DNA of 64,000 bases from Helianthus annuus (GCF_002127325.2 NC_035445.2:87383912-87447911), one strand, 5' to 3'; numbered from the stretch's first letter, positions 10,204 to 24,036 are shown. Numbers and translations are program-made. Notes: a model not told the origin generated them from the sequence alone.

Positions 10204-13200
10204 AATACTTAACAACTTTAAAAATATTGGACTTCAAGCAAATTAAATTACACTTAATACAAACTTTCATGTCCACTCTCTCTAACCTCTGATTAGATCC
10301 AGATCTCTCAACATTTTCTCAACCTTCAACCTGAATCTCTCAACAATTCTCAAAAGTTCGTCCTTGAATCTCTCACAATACTCAACAGTTCATCGATTAC
10401 ATCATTGTCTCGAATACATCATCACTTCACCATCATCAGTTCGGGATATTGAAGCATCTGGATTGAGATTTTATCTCAGATCTGAGATTTTACCAGCAGA
10501 TAGTCATATAATCAAGGTTAGTTCCCCAAGTTCGTCCAAAATTAGTCGTATAATATATATTATGAACTTAATCATCGATCGTACATTCTTCTTCCATTCA
10601 TAATTAGGGCAATGTGATTATAAGCATTGTGGATTTTTAATCCGTTCGTAATTAGGGCAACGTGATTATAAGAATAGATGATTCAATGAGTGTGTCATAG
10701 TGAAGTTGAGCAAATAAAGTTAATAATATCATTCAAGTGCATAGTGAATTTGAGCAGATTTGTTTAGGATACGTGTAGATGATTCTGTGTAATTAGAATA
10801 TGCTGGTGTTGTTTTAGGTAATGCACACGTGCATAGTGAACTTGGGCAGTTTTGTGTAAGATATGTGATTTTGTGTAATTAGGATATGATGGTGTTATTG
10901 TGATTTTATGTAATTAGAATATGATGATGTTATTGTTTCATGTGATGCACATGTGCATAGGGAACATGAGCAGTTTTGTTTAATATACGTGTTTATGATT
11001 TTGTGTAATTAGATTCTGTTGATGTTGTTGTTTAAAGTGATGCATATGTGCATATTGAATTTGAGCACATAACATTGAGCTTTACATATGGATTGATTTT
11101 AAATATCATTATAAGAATATGTGATGCACATGTGCATATTGATTCACAAGTGCATAATGACAATGGCATGTGATGCACATGTGCATATTAATGCACAAAG
11201 TGCATATAGATGCACAAATGCATATCGTTTACGGTGATGAAAAAAGGTGTTTAATGCACATACTAATTGAAATTGAATTTTGGTTATATTATGTTTCAAT
11301 TATTACGGTAGGTAAAAAAACAGAAAAAAAAGGGAAGAAAATAACATTTGTGTTGAGATAGAATGACGAAGGGGCAACAAAACTGGCAGATGATAAGGAA
11401 GGTGAATACAAAAGTGTTAAACGAAAAGCCAAAAAAGGTTGGTTATTAGTCGATGATGCAGTTGGTAGTATATGCACATGTGCATCCAATTGTTACTTTC
11501 ATGTTGAACGATGTTGTTTGATGTCTTGTGCAGTTATTGCAGGAGAAAGAAATACAAGGAATAGGACAAGTAAAAAGCACGATGTGATGGATGACAAGGG
11601 CGACGAAACGGTGGAAAACTTCCACCATTAATGAAAGAAAGTTGCATAGAACGTGTTATATTGAAAATTATGGTTGTTTTTTTGTATGGTGGTTTATATG
11701 TTAGTTATTTTTTTATTGATAATTTATATTTGTTTATTGGACGATGACAACTGTACGATCATTAATTCAGTAATTTGATGTAATATGGTATAGTATATGT
11801 TGGAAATGCACATGTGCATAAGGTGAATTAGTATGCATAGTGGTGATATATGATGTGTTTCCGGATGATTATAATCAGTTTCAATGTTTTTCAAATGTTA
11901 TATGGTGGTTAGTATAGTATATGTTAGAAATACATAAGTGTTTATTGTTGTGACATAAATGATTATGTTGCCAATTCACATGTGCATATTTATATATTAT
12001 TATGCATAGTGGTAATGTATGATGGTGTTTGGTATAGGATATGTAGTTTACAATGTTGTATGGTGTATGGTATAGTATATGTTGGAAATGCACAGTTACC
12101 TATTGATGTGATATGATGAGGGTTTATGTTGGCATTGCACATGTGCATAACGTAGAGGTAGTAATGTGTAATGTTGTTTGACATATTATATGGTGGGAAT
12201 TCACATGTGCATAATGTATATGTTGCAATGTATAATAGGTGGGTTGAAAATGGAGTACATGTAGTTTAAACATAATGGCATTAAAAACCGTGCATCGATA
12301 AGTTTAGATGGTACGGTTTCAATGTTGAAAATGCATGTGTTGGGTAATGCACATGTGCATGATGTTGAAACAGTGGACATGTTGGTAATTTATGTTAATT
12401 GGTCATGAATACAACAGTGAATACTACACCGTTAAGGAGATAAAAAATAAGTCTAAACAAGGAATGTAAACAAAAAAAAAATAAGTGATAATCAATTTAT
12501 AAGTAGTTCAAGTATTTTTTGGTTGTTCTTCTTTTGAACATAATATGTACCGATGTGTACAATGCTCAATGTAGGATTGTTCCTATATATAAACAAAAAA
12601 CAAAATGAATAAAAAGAGGATATAAATATCATAATTTATAAAACATATGGAATGTGTACGCACAATGTTTAAACGGTCAACGATGTATACATGGTCCACA
12701 GTTTATCGGTCAACCATGTATACATGGTCAACGGTTTGTCGGTGATGATTATAGTGGGTCAACAGTTTATCAGTGATGATTATAGTGGGTCTATAATTTA
12801 TCAGTGATAATTATAGGGTGTTAGAGTGATAATTATAGGGTGTTAGCATTACGATGCACATGTGCATCGGAAATGTGCTGATGGTTAACATATGATTATA
12901 TGATTATAGGGAGATGATTAAAGGATGTTGGCAATGTGATGCGCATGTGCACGGTTATGTATTACTGGTTAACAGTATGATTAGTTATGATTATTGGGTG
13001 TTGTTAACGTGATGCACAGGTGCATGTTCATGTTAATGATGGTTAACAGTTTACGGATGACGAGTATGGGTGTTATCAACATAATGCATATGTGCACGAT
13101 CGGTGACGAGTATGGGTGTTATCAACATAATGCACATGTGCATGATCATTGTATTGATCAATCAGATAAACAAAAAAATGAATAATGTTAAATAAACATT

Positions 13201-13230
13201 GATACAGGAAAATAGAGTAATCAAGCAAAT
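10204..13230. other. Gene-less body of the inverted-repeat element
   Basis: No recognisable protein. The stretch 10260-10520 looks like a 5' UTR (CT-rich, then a possible donor AAG|GTTAGT near 10516). A short open segment ending in TAA at 11629-11631 follows an acceptor-like TTGCAG and could be a last exon, reading a polar Lys/Asp-rich tail. These could be remnants of a carried gene, but I cannot identify it. The rest is AT-rich with the palindrome array listed separately. Confidence 0.4.
10821..13143. repeat. Dispersed palindrome array, consensus ATGCACATGTGCAT
   Basis: The 14-bp palindrome or one-to-two-base variants occurs about 17 times in 2.3 kb at irregular spacing, for example near 10821, 10945, 11122, 11173, 11472, 11806, 12136, 12344, 12852 and 13130. 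Its complete absence from the flanks marks it as element-specific. Clusters of short repeats near one terminus are typical transposase-binding subterminal repeats in hAT and CACTA elements; that role here is inference. Confidence 0.75.
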
Positions 13231-13480
13231 ATTAATTTTTTTTGAACAGCAGCAAAAACTTCTCATACCACAAAAGAAATACCAGCGATTACCTGGTAAA
13301 ACAACAACAAGGGCCTTTACCCAAAAAAAACAACAACAAGGGGTAAAAATCTAAACAAGACAAAAAGTGCAGAACATACTCTGCACATACACAGCCATAC
13401 AAAACATAAAATAACAAAAAAAAAACAAATTAACCCAGCCTTCCCAGCTATCAACACAGAACTTCGAACGATATTTTACC
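13231..13480 (-). pseudogene. LINE 3'-end fragment (continues at 15946-15968 and 24042)
   Basis: Positions 13366-13480 match 25046-25170, which lies downstream of the zinc-binding domain in a LINE repeat. On the minus strand it ends in an A-run (TTTTTTTT on plus near 13236), the expected LINE tail. The copy was split by two LTR insertions: TTACC at 13476-13480 is repeated at 15946-15950, and GGTTA at 15964-15968 is repeated at 24037-24041. It includes a doubled AACAACAACAAGG near 13300 and 13332. Confidence 0.8.
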
Positions 13481-15945
13481 TGTCACACCCCAACCGATGG
13501 CGGAAACATCGGGATGAGACGAAGTGTGTAGATTGCTCAAAACGCCATAACACTATGTGACAATAATTAATTTAAATTCAAATTTCATTTCAAAACTAAA
13601 TGTCATACATAATTCAAAAGGAAATAACAACTTTGTTTCATAACATAACATAACAAACAAAATGATAGATTAATCTAGGTGTGTATCTAGTCCACCCTAA
13701 ACTTGTTTCATGAATCATCCATACTTCAATAATCAACCTGCAACATGTATTAAAATAGAGTTTCAATGCAAAAGCAAAGAGCGAGTATACAAGTTTCTTT
13801 ACATAGCATAATAGAATAAAAACTCATATCCAACATGAACATAACAAAATAGTTTCAACGTGCTAGTTTACGTAGTCCAAGTGATAGCCCAAGTTTCCCA
13901 ATGCGTTTAAAGTACCTAACCCAAAGTTTAACGGGAGGTTGTTATGTCTCCTCCTAACAATACCCCAAAGACTAACGGGGAGGTGCATTACTCCTATAGC
14001 GCTACTATTGCTAAGGCGGAACTACACACAAGAATTAAACGTTCACATTGCACAAAAAGTCTCAAGATTCACAAGTTTCATGTTTCATGCTTAAATGGAT
14101 AGAGTAAGTTTCAAATAAGTTTCAAGTGTCGTGTGCGTTTAATATAGAATACATGTTGCACCCAAAGTGTTAAAAGTAGAAATGGGTTCGAGTATACTCA
14201 CGGTTTACAAGTGGTGACTTGAAGTTCCGAGAGCAAGTTTGTAGATGAGTTAGTTTGGAGCACCTTGTCCTTCTACACAAGGAAACGTAGGTGTGTGAGT
14301 TTGGCGTAAACGGAAGATTATAGATTCGGAGTTTTTAAAATATAAAGAAAGTAACATAGGTGAAAATAATCATCTTGTACACATAACTCTTGTTCTTGAC
14401 ACTATTGAAACTCAAAAGAGTTGGTATGATTTCATGGATTCTAAGATCCATTAGAGTCGTAACAAGGGCATGGTCATAGATGATGTAACGTCCACTTAAC
14501 AAATAACTATAGTCATCATCAAGTCTTAGTTACTTAGATGTATACATATAGAATAACTTAGATATTATATAGTTTTACAAGTCTTAAGATTCAAGCATGA
14601 GGTAGGAGATTAATGTCTCCATTTAGGTACCTCTTTGTGTCATAGAATACATACATGAGGTAGGAAGAACAAGCTTCCATTTAGGCACCTCTATTGTTCA
14701 CCACTACACTTGTTGTTACAAACAACAAGGAGGGTCATGAACATACAAGTATCAAAGTATTAACAACAACTAATCTATAGTAAAACATCAAGTAATGAGT
14801 GGATTCTTATGAAGGATAGCCCAAGCTAATCCAACCATCACACATTCAACAAGTTTCACACTTGAACATTACTTGTGGGTAAAACCCTAATTAAAACAGA
14901 AGGTTTATGAGGTTTTAACCTCTGATTTAGATGTCTCAACCATGTTTTTAAGCTTAACCAACCATAAGAGGGGTTGCAAGCATTAGGACATTGGTTTGAG
15001 ATGTGTTTCACACAAGTTAGATGAAGTTTGCATAAGTTTGAAACAAAACAGAAAGTTTTAGTCCATTTTAGGGCAAATCCAAGCCTGATTCTTCCAAGGA
15101 AAAACCAAGGATTCAAACCCAAGGAAATAACAAAGCAATAGGAAGAAGAACCAAGTGATTTGGTTGAGAAATGAGCAAGTTACACTCACTTTAGTAAAGC
15201 TTCACGAATCTGTCCAAAACTCAGATTCTCAGCTGATTAGAGAGAAATTTAGTGAAGATTTAGGAGTTGTGAAAGTGTAAAGAGGGTTGGAGAATGTGGG
15301 TATTTATAATGGAAGAGTTAGAAGGTGATTGGAGGTGATTAGAGGTGGATTAAAGGTGATTGGGTGAGGTTGGAGAGTTGGATTTCGTGCAAAATTTGAA
15401 AGAAAACACAAGTCTGCCGAAACAAGGCGCTCGCGTAGCGCTAGCAACCAGGCTATACCCGTCGCGCTACGCTAGCACATGGATTATGAAATTAAGTTTG
15501 AAAAATGACAATTTGGCCCCTGTAGTTCATAGTTTAGGGTTTTTAAGAGTTTTAGGGGATGTTCTTGTCATATAAGCATTGTTTAAGGGCAAGACAAGTA
15601 TGATTATCATAAACCAAGTATAATTGAGTGCATAAATGTCGAAATTAAGTATCGTTCTCGTTCAAAACACGTTCAATGCATAAGTTTAGTTTAATTACAA
15701 GTTTCGCACATAGTTTCCAAGAATCACGATTAAACATAGACTGATTCACCAAATCGAACATACGAGTATACATAGAATGCGTTTAACATAGATGTAACAA
15801 AATATAAGCTTCATTAATGATCCAAGTCTCGATTTGATAAAGATTACAAAGAAAGAAACGATTACAAGAATACAAAGTTTCCAAAAATTAGAATTACGAA
15901 TCAAACTTTCTATAAATGGAAAGTACAAAATAGCCGGGCGTTACA
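13481..15945 (-). mobile_element. Solo LTR (2465 bp), minus orientation, gypsy type
   Basis: Begins TGTCACACCCC and ends GGCGTTACA, with a perfect 5-bp target duplication TTACC on both sides and no internal region, so it is a solo LTR left by LTR-LTR recombination. Read on the minus strand it starts TGTAACGCC and ends GGTGTGACA; a TATAAATA near 15301-15308 marks the promoter. GC-rich palindromic words (TAGCGCTAGC, GTCGCGCTACG) at 15424-15478 lie upstream of that TATA. It is related to the LTRs at 40911 and 50093, and 56440-57400 is the same family on the plus strand. Confidence 0.9.
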
Positions 15946-15968
15946 TTACCCATCCGAACGAGAGGTTA

Positions 15969-17920
15969 TGTAACGTCCGCTTTTCCATAATGTTAGATTA
16001 CTTACAAAAGAACAATTTTTCGGACATCAAAATACCAACTTTGATACATTGTAAAATTTTTACAAAATTTGGGCATGACCCGTTTGTAAAACGGACATAC
16101 CCCCTGTTTTGACATAATAGACGACATTCACCTACGACCCTATTGACATTAAACTACCCCAAACAAAAACAACAAGTTTTAATCAAAGTAACAAAACGTG
16201 AACCCAAAAGTATGCATATAAACTAGCGGAAGCGCTTGGTATAATAAGGCTTGAACACGTGCTCGCTCCATATCTCCAAATCGCCTATAGAGGTGTTTTA
16301 CCTACATTAACAATCAAATTTTAAAAGGTTAGTTATCACCATAGTAAATCATAACCTTTCGTTTTAGCTTTATCCATACAAAAACATTCTTACTTTTACG
16401 CATTCGACTACCCCAATAGTTGGGTTGGGCATAAACACTCTCATCGAGAGTTAAGCATACACATTCGACCCGTTTAATTGGGTTTAGCATAAACACTCTC
16501 ATCGAGAGTTAAGCATACACATTCAACCCGTTTAATTGGGTTTAGCATAAACACTCTCATCGAGAGTTAAGCATACACATTCAACCCGTTTAATTGGGTT
16601 TATTTGCCTTCAACATTACTCTTTCTTCTATCCGTAAAACGGATTATAACTTTCATCTTTATTATAGCATTCAAAGCTATCCGTTAGAACGGATGGCGTT
16701 CATCTTTACTTGACACGATTGAATTTCAATCGATCAAAATGCATAGCTTATCACCACTTTCATTAGCATACCCAAATCCACTAGGGATTTGCTCTTTCGC
16801 ATTCGTTACAACATAACTTCTAAACCCTCTTCAATATAATTCCTTACATCTAACCAATCTTTATCCGTAAAGAAATTGCACGAATTGTATTATCAAATAA
16901 TATCATTCAATATCATCGCAAATCTACTAGTAGAGTAAATAAAGTTCAAAAGAACTTACCGCGATCTTGAGATACTTATGCCTTCGAGTGACTTGCGCCT
17001 TCTTCCTTCTTCGTGCCTATATGTCATAATCCCATACTTTAGCTTTCAAAAGCATTACTTTCACATTCCTTATAGTTCATTATGGTGTCTACTAATCACA
17101 TACGCCATTATCATAAAGAAGTTACATCGACTTAACAAGTATTCATGTAAAAACCATAACTAAACTCACTTAGGCATTTCATCGAACACATTGCGTGCGT
17201 ACCATCTACAAGGCATAGTGTACAAGTATATTATGCATAATCTTACTAGTTCATATCAAAAATCATGAAATCCAACAAATTTTCACATAACCTTCATCCT
17301 AAATCAGATCCTCATAATAATAATCTACAACATCTAACTTCATATATCATAACCATACTCAATTTAACACATTCATCATCATCATCTTCATAGCATTACT
17401 ACTACAAGTGGGTTTTTACCAAAATCTTTCAAATAACCTAAAAATCAACATGATTCTTATCCTAGAAGGTAACCCTAACTCAGATTTCTCACATTTAGGC
17501 ATAAAATTTCGAGATTGGGTTGAACCCCTCATTCTACAAATCATGATTTCAGAAAATTTAACTTACCACCTTAGAAATTGAGGTTAGCTACACACATTTA
17601 AGGCTTCATGCATTAGATTTCTCCTTTGATTCAGGTTCAATTCTTGATTTCTTGAAGTTAGGGTTTCACCCCTTGCCCTGCTCTCTTGTTCGATCGACCA
17701 GAACCCAGTAATGGGTGTTTTCTCTTTTTTTTTTTTTTTTTTACATAATAGTTAAACCCTTTTATTTCACTACTTACACTTTGAACCCTCCAATTTGAAA
17801 GAGTGTCTAAGTTAGGTTTTTCCCATTAATATAACTATCATTTTGCCATTTTCACTAACTAAGTTGAATTCTTTGTTTATTTGCACTTATTATAATACTA
17901 AACATTTTTGGGGTGTTACA
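15969..17920 (-). repeat. 3' LTR (in element sense) of the LARD-like element
   Basis: Starts TGTAACGTCCGC and ends GGGGTGTTACA on the plus strand. It contains a three-unit, 58-bp tandem repeat at 16429-16602. Open frames such as 16978-17163 recur in the other LTR and have no recognisable product. Confidence 0.92.
16429..16602. repeat. 58-bp tandem repeat, three units, in the LTR
   Basis: Three consecutive 58-bp units beginning GCATAAACACTCTCATCGAG, nearly identical, with one G/A difference in the first unit. The CTCTCATCGAGAG core is itself palindromic. The identical array at 22544-22717 shows that the repeat predates this insertion. Confidence 0.95.
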
Positions 17921-17940
17921 AATCTACCCCCTTAAAAGAG
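17921..17940 (-). other. Polypurine tract of the LARD-like element
   Basis: On the minus strand CTCTTTTAAGGGGGTAGATT precedes the LTR start TGTAACACCCC. The preceding GGTTTCGGGGACGAAACC is a short inverted repeat often seen beside gypsy polypurine tracts. Confidence 0.85.
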
Positions 17941-20900
17941 GTTTCGTCCCCGAAACCTTTCTCATTCCAACAAGACCACTTCTATTCTTACTTTTACATC
18001 TATTTGCTCACACTGCTTAATATAACATGGACGCATTTTGAATCTTGGCAAGTGTTCATTTATGCATAAACGTATTTGTACGCATTGTCCCTCCGTTCTT
18101 AACTCAAACAATTTACTTTCATAATCACATATAAGTCAGAATCTGATCCGGAGCTCTTATTAGTGTCGTTTTCACTTTATAATACTAGTTCCTAACATAC
18201 ATCATCACTAGCGGTTCGTTCATTGAAATTTATTCCAAATACATACTATTTGTCGTACAAGCTTATGCTTGCGGCTTGTTTCTATCCTTCTAAATAAGCG
18301 TAACATATTCATACATCTACTAATATAAATAAATCGATTTATTTTATTCTACACACGAATCATGTACGCTATAATTCATTATTGTAATCATAAGCCACCC
18401 CATCATCCCATTACTAACGTTCTTCCAATTACTTTCTTGCTCATATGAGGGCTTAGCACAACATTATACATATACTATAGACATTCACTGACTTAGTGGT
18501 ACTAATACAAAGCTACCCACTTCCTAATTACTCTTTCATACTTAATACGAGTATAGGGCATCATTCTACGGTTACCACCGTCACTTGAACTAATTACAAG
18601 TTTGAGTTTAGTCTTGAATTTAATCATTCGCACACTTTATTATTAGCTCCTTGCATGAACTACTTATGATAACAATTATGTATGTTGTGTACGAGCACCA
18701 TACTAGCGTTTAACCAATTCAGCTCAAACTTCCATTTGAGGCCTTTAATTCTCCCTCTTACTAACATTCATACCTTCTGACGCTGACCATTACATGTTGA
18801 TCACTGTATAGCATACCATAATTATTCTACCGTTCATTCTGTTCCCATTTACAGGTAAATCTTCGGATTCTTGATCATAAACTAAGAATTGAACATTTTA
18901 CTAACCTCGCTTTCAATGTATAAGTCGGTTATCCGTGTGCCGGATCGATCCGCTTCTTTATATGTGCCATCCATACCAGAATTTGTCTCATTTATTTCAT
19001 GAGATATGCTCTCACTCATGGCCATTCTCCCACTAGTTTTAATACTATCATTTCACTAAGAATTCCATCATACGTATCTATAAATAAATAGTCAGCACAT
19101 AACCTTTCATAATTGTGTCCTACAGGGTGTTTGTTCGCCTATTGTATCTTTCAAAATTTTCTTACGTACATGCTAAACATATCATACATTCCATTTTTTT
19201 TTATTTTTTTATTTATTTTTTTTTTACATACAATCCTTTCTTTTTATTGGTTATTTCTCCAACTTTCGCGATTTGACCCTTCAAGGCTAGACTAACACCC
19301 CCTTACCTATTGTAGTTGCATCAAGGTACACGTTCGTACCTTATACTCACATAATTGCAAGGACTTCATTTATTTCGTTTGACTTTTCAGAAGTCTAATT
19401 GTAAATGCATTCTTACATATGAGTATCAGTTATCCTATTCTGACACATCATTCTTTAGTCGAGCCCTAAGCTCTCATTAAAAATATGATCTTTTTATACG
19501 TACCTGGTGCGGGTCAAAACCCTTGACTCGTTATTTATACTTTGCGACGGTTAATGCTTTCCAAACTGTGACAATGCATGCCCATACATTATGCTCACCT
19601 ATAAGTAATAAACTTGACAAACCGAACATTAAATACCGGGTTCAAACGGCGATCGCCATTTGACCCGTATAGCTTATTTGAGTTTGGTACTTACTTTTTA
19701 TTCTCACTTGTTCAATCCGTCTTCACTTACGGATTCGAACTTTTAATTTATTACCTTTCATTCTTACCAGTTTGAATTCGTTTCTCGGATTCTAGCATTT
19801 TCATCTGTACTTTTCGTTCTTCTACAATTTGACCTTTTAAAATTAATTACACTTAGTACTTATTGTATATAAGTATCGTTGTACGCGTTGTACTTAATTT
19901 CAATTCGAACATATTTACCAAAATGTCTTTAGCTAACATCCCAACTAATATTCTTTCCATACCTTTTATCAACATTGCCAAGTTTTCGTTCCCGCCTTAA
20001 AACTTTTCAACTAAAATTTATGACCGATTTATCCTTATAATGAGGTCTTATCGGTTTAACCTTATGCCAACAATTTCAACGAAACGTACCATAACATTTC
20101 TAATTTATTTATGCATTTCACTTTGATTTCGAATATGCAAACATGTATACACCTTCATGTAGATAAATTTGAAGTGATTGCAAGATCACTTACCTTTAGT
20201 GTTCACATTCATGTTTGCCTCATCGTTTCCTCCTACCCTGTTTGCCATCCATACTTGAATCAACTGATGAGATTTCCATCCTTACATATTATTACATTCG
20301 TAACATTATTAGCTTATGTGAGCATACATACAACTATTCATTTTCTTTCTATTCACATGTTAATTGACTTTCGTTAGTCAAATTTCGTATAACGAGACAT
20401 TTATTAATAGCTATCTCATTTCAAATCCATACAACTAATCTATCATCAAGCATAACACGTAAATCACTTAATACATAATACATTAACTCTTTACTTTAGC
20501 ATTTGTGTTTGATGACCATTTCATGATATCCCTATACTGTTGACTTTTAGATAGTCAACTGTATTGCTTACACACTTCAAACTTTTGAACAGGTAATCAT
20601 CTAAATATGATAGACCGTAATATTAATATTCTTCGTATTTCGTACATACAATTTACGTAATCCTCCAAACAATACACATATATGCATTCACTTTCACGCA
20701 CTTTCACATGCTAATGGCTAATGCTTCATGATTCTACAAATAGTAAATATCATTCAAGTTAACTGTATAACATAATTCCAAAGTACCCTTTACTAATAAG
20801 CTCGTATGATTCACAATTAGCACATGTTCGCCTCTTAATCGTAACAAGGCAAATCACTAAATACACATCAGCATCACACCATTCAAGTACAAGGCACAAG

Positions 20901-22068
20901 CCTCTAATGCATAATTCTAATCAAAGCATACGTTCATCTGAATTTTCATACAAATTCCATCTAACTCACATTCTTCAAATTATTTTCACCACTAATCTCA
21001 TCATTCATTTTCATTTATAAATCAATTCAGGTTCCTTCACATATTCAAGTACTTTAGTCTACATTTACTTCCTTCATTATTCATTATCATACATTTCCAA
21101 CTCCACTTTATACATTCGTCATTCATTTCATGCCATTCCATACGTTGCATTCGACTTTTATAAATTTTTACTTTATTGCCAAATACCTACGTAACTTTAC
21201 ATAACTTATTATATCTTCTAATAACTTGACAAGAACATAAAACGGGCATTTCTGAGAAGTACGGGAACTTAATTTATAATTCGCAAGCTTTCAATATAAC
21301 ACATACTTCGACCTTTGATTACAACATTTGTAATCATGCATTCCAGTTTTTTTTTTACACCATTACATGCCTTTCATTATATCATAATTCATTAGTCTGC
21401 ATTTACTTAATTTACATTCTTACATTTCAATTTTTGATCTTTTAAATTTCATAACTCTTATCTTATCATTCAATTCATCACTTCCGACTCTTACGAATCC
21501 ATTCTTATTGTAACCACTAATTGTGATTACATACATCTATTAGGCCTTATATGGACCTTACATAGTCATTAAATAGGCTTTCGGATAACCCGGCAACTCA
21601 AAATGTGAAAAAAAAAATTCTGGCGGACCAACTTTTCACGACCCGTCGGCGACGGCTAATGGTGCGTCGGCGACGGGCCTCATAATGTGGCGTCGGCCAC
21701 TTGTTTCCGTCGGCAGACAAATAGGGCGTCGGCCCGGGAGGGGGTGGCGTCGGCGACGGGCACCCAGCCGTCGGCGACGGCCTGTCGTTTATTAATCCGC
21801 TGCTGCTTTCATTTTAAGTGTTTTAACTCTTTTCGGTCCATTTCCGGCCGTGAGGTCCCTAGAACTCATCATTTTTTTTTTTTGCCCACCATAATTACCC
21901 TGTCACATACTTAACTTAAATATTCATCATAAACACACTATACATACTCGTGTTTAACAAAAACTTAAAGTTTTACCTCATTGGCGATCTCGGAGCGAGC
22001 ACACTTTTGCACGAGCCATCGGTTTGAGTTCGAGCACTATGACTCTTGCCCGAATCCCTCAAACCTTG
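17941..22068. other. Non-coding interior of the LARD-like element
   Basis: About 4.1 kb, AT-rich, with only short open frames and no match to gag, protease, RT, RNase H or integrase that I can see. It includes T-rich runs near 19190-19225 and a distinct GC-rich patch at 21633-21790. No gene is supported. Confidence 0.8.
21633..21790. repeat. GC-rich patch of GTCGGCGACGG repeats
   Basis: The word CGTCGGC, mostly inside the palindrome CCGTCGGCGACGG, appears about eight times in 160 bp within an otherwise AT-rich interior. On the sense (minus) strand it lies roughly 300-450 nt after the primer site, in the RNA leader. Confidence 0.85.
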
Positions 22069-22080
22069 GCTCTGATACCA
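22069..22080 (-). other. Primer binding site of the LARD-like element
   Basis: Minus-strand TGGTATCAGAGC lies three bases from the inner edge of the 5' LTR (22084). This is the standard initiator tRNA-Met complement and fixes the element's orientation. Confidence 0.93.
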
Positions 22081-22083
22081 ACT

Positions 22084-24036
22084 TGTAACGTCCGCTTTTC
22101 GATAATGTTAGATTACTTACAAAAGAACAATTTTTCGGACATCAAAATACCAACTTTGATACATAGTAAAATTTTTACAAAATTTGGGCATGACCCGTTT
22201 GTAAAACGGACATACCCCCTGTTTTGACATAATAGACGACATTCACCTACGACCCTATTGACATTAAACTACCCCAAACAAAAACAACAAGTTTTAATCA
22301 AAGTAACAAAACGTGAACCCAAAAGTATGCATATAAACTAGCGGAAGCGCTTGGTATAATAAGGCTTGAACACGTGCTCGCTCCATATCTCCAAATCGCC
22401 TATAGAGGTGTTTTACCTACATTAACAATCAAATTTTAAAAGGTTAGTTATCACCATAGTAAATCATAACCTTTCGTTTTAGCTTTATCCATACAAAAAC
22501 ATTCTTACTTTTACGCATTCGACTACCCCAATAGTTGGGTTGGGCATAAACACTCTCATCGAGAGTTAAGCATACACATTCGACCCGTTTAATTGGGTTT
22601 AGCATAAACACTCTCATCGAGAGTTAAGCATACACATTCAACCCGTTTAATTGGGTTTAGCATAAACACTCTCATCGAGAGTTAAGCATACACATTCAAC
22701 CCGTTTAATTGGGTTTATTTGCCTTCAACATTACTCTTTCTTCTATCCGTAAAACGGATTATAACTTTCATCTTTATTATAGCATTCAAAGCTATCCGTT
22801 AGAACGGATGGCGTTCATCTTTACTTGACACGATTGAATTTCAATCGATCAAAATGCATAGCTTATCACCACTTTCATTAGCATACCCAAATCCACTAGG
22901 GATTTGCTCTTTCGCATTCGTTACAACATAACTTCTAAACCCTCTTCAATATAATTCCTTACATCTAACCAATCTTTATCCATAAAGAAATTGCACGAAT
23001 TGTATTATCAAATAATATCATTCAATATCATCGCAAATCTACTAGTAGAGTAAATAAAGTTCAAAAGAACTTACCGCGATCTTGAGATACTTATGCCTTC
23101 GAGTGACTTGCGCCTTCTTCCTTCTTCGTGCCTATATGTCATAATCCCATACTTTAGCTTTCAAAAGCATTACTTTCACATTCCTTATAGTTCATTATGG
23201 TGTCTACTAATCACATACGCCATTATCATAAAGAAGTTACATCGACTTAACAAGTATTCATGTAAAAACCATAACTAAACTCACTTAGGCATTTCATCGA
23301 ACACATTGCGTGCGTACCATCTACAAGGCATAGTGTACAAGTATATTATGCATAATCTTACTAGTTCATATCAAAAATCATGAAATCCAACAAATTTTCA
23401 CATAACCTTCATCCTAAATCAGATCCTCATAATAATAATCTACAACATCTAACTTCATATATCATAACCATACTCAATTTAACACATTCATCATCATCAT
23501 CTTCATAGCATTACTACTACAAGTGGGTTTTTACCAAAATCTTTCAAATAACCTAAAAATCAACATGATTCTTATCCTAGAAGGTAACCCTAACTCAGAT
23601 TTCTCACATTTAGGCATAAAATTTCGAGATTGGGTTGAACCCCTCATTCTACAAATCATGATTTCAGAAAATTTAACTTACCACCTTAGAAATTGAGGTT
23701 AGCTACACGCATTTAAGGCTTCATGCATTAGATTTCTCCTTTGATTCAGGTTCAATTCTTGATTTCTTGAAGTTAGGGTTTCACCCCTTGCCCTGCTCTC
23801 TTGTTCGATCGACCAGAACCCAGTAATGGGTGTTTTCTCTTCTTTTTTTTTTTTTTTTACATAATAGTTAAACCCTTTTATTTCACTACTTACACTTTGA
23901 ACCCTCCAATTTGAAAGAGTGTCTAATTTAGGTTTTTCCCATTAACATAACTATCATTTTGCCATTTTCACTAACTAAGTTGAATTCTTTGTTTATTTGC
24001 ACTTATTATAATACTAAACATTTTTGGGGTGTTACA
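22084..24036 (-). repeat. 5' LTR (in element sense) of the LARD-like element
   Basis: Copy of 15969-17920 at an offset of 6115, with about seven substitutions seen by eye, for example near 22109, 22165, 22982 and 23709. It contains the same 58-bp tandem repeat at 22544-22717. Confidence 0.92.

Larger units (their letters stand above)
15969..24036 (-). mobile_element. Non-autonomous LTR retrotransposon without coding capacity (LARD-like)
   Basis: LTRs at 15969-17920 and 22084-24036 (1952 and 1953 bp) flank a 4163-bp interior, and GGTTA is duplicated on both sides. Orientation is minus: a tRNA-Met primer site lies beside the right LTR and a purine tract beside the left one. The LTRs differ by about seven substitutions and one length change in a T-run, so the insertion is young. 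The interior has no retroelement protein domain and no open frame above about 90 codons, so the element must have been moved by enzymes of a related autonomous element. Confidence 0.92.

Noticed and set aside
16429..16602. CRISPR-like array
   Set aside because: The three 58-bp units are contiguous without unique spacers, occur in both LTRs, and the genome is a plant.
16978..17163. 61-codon open frame conserved at 23093-23278
   Set aside because: Its conservation reflects LTR identity only; no domain or codon bias supports coding.
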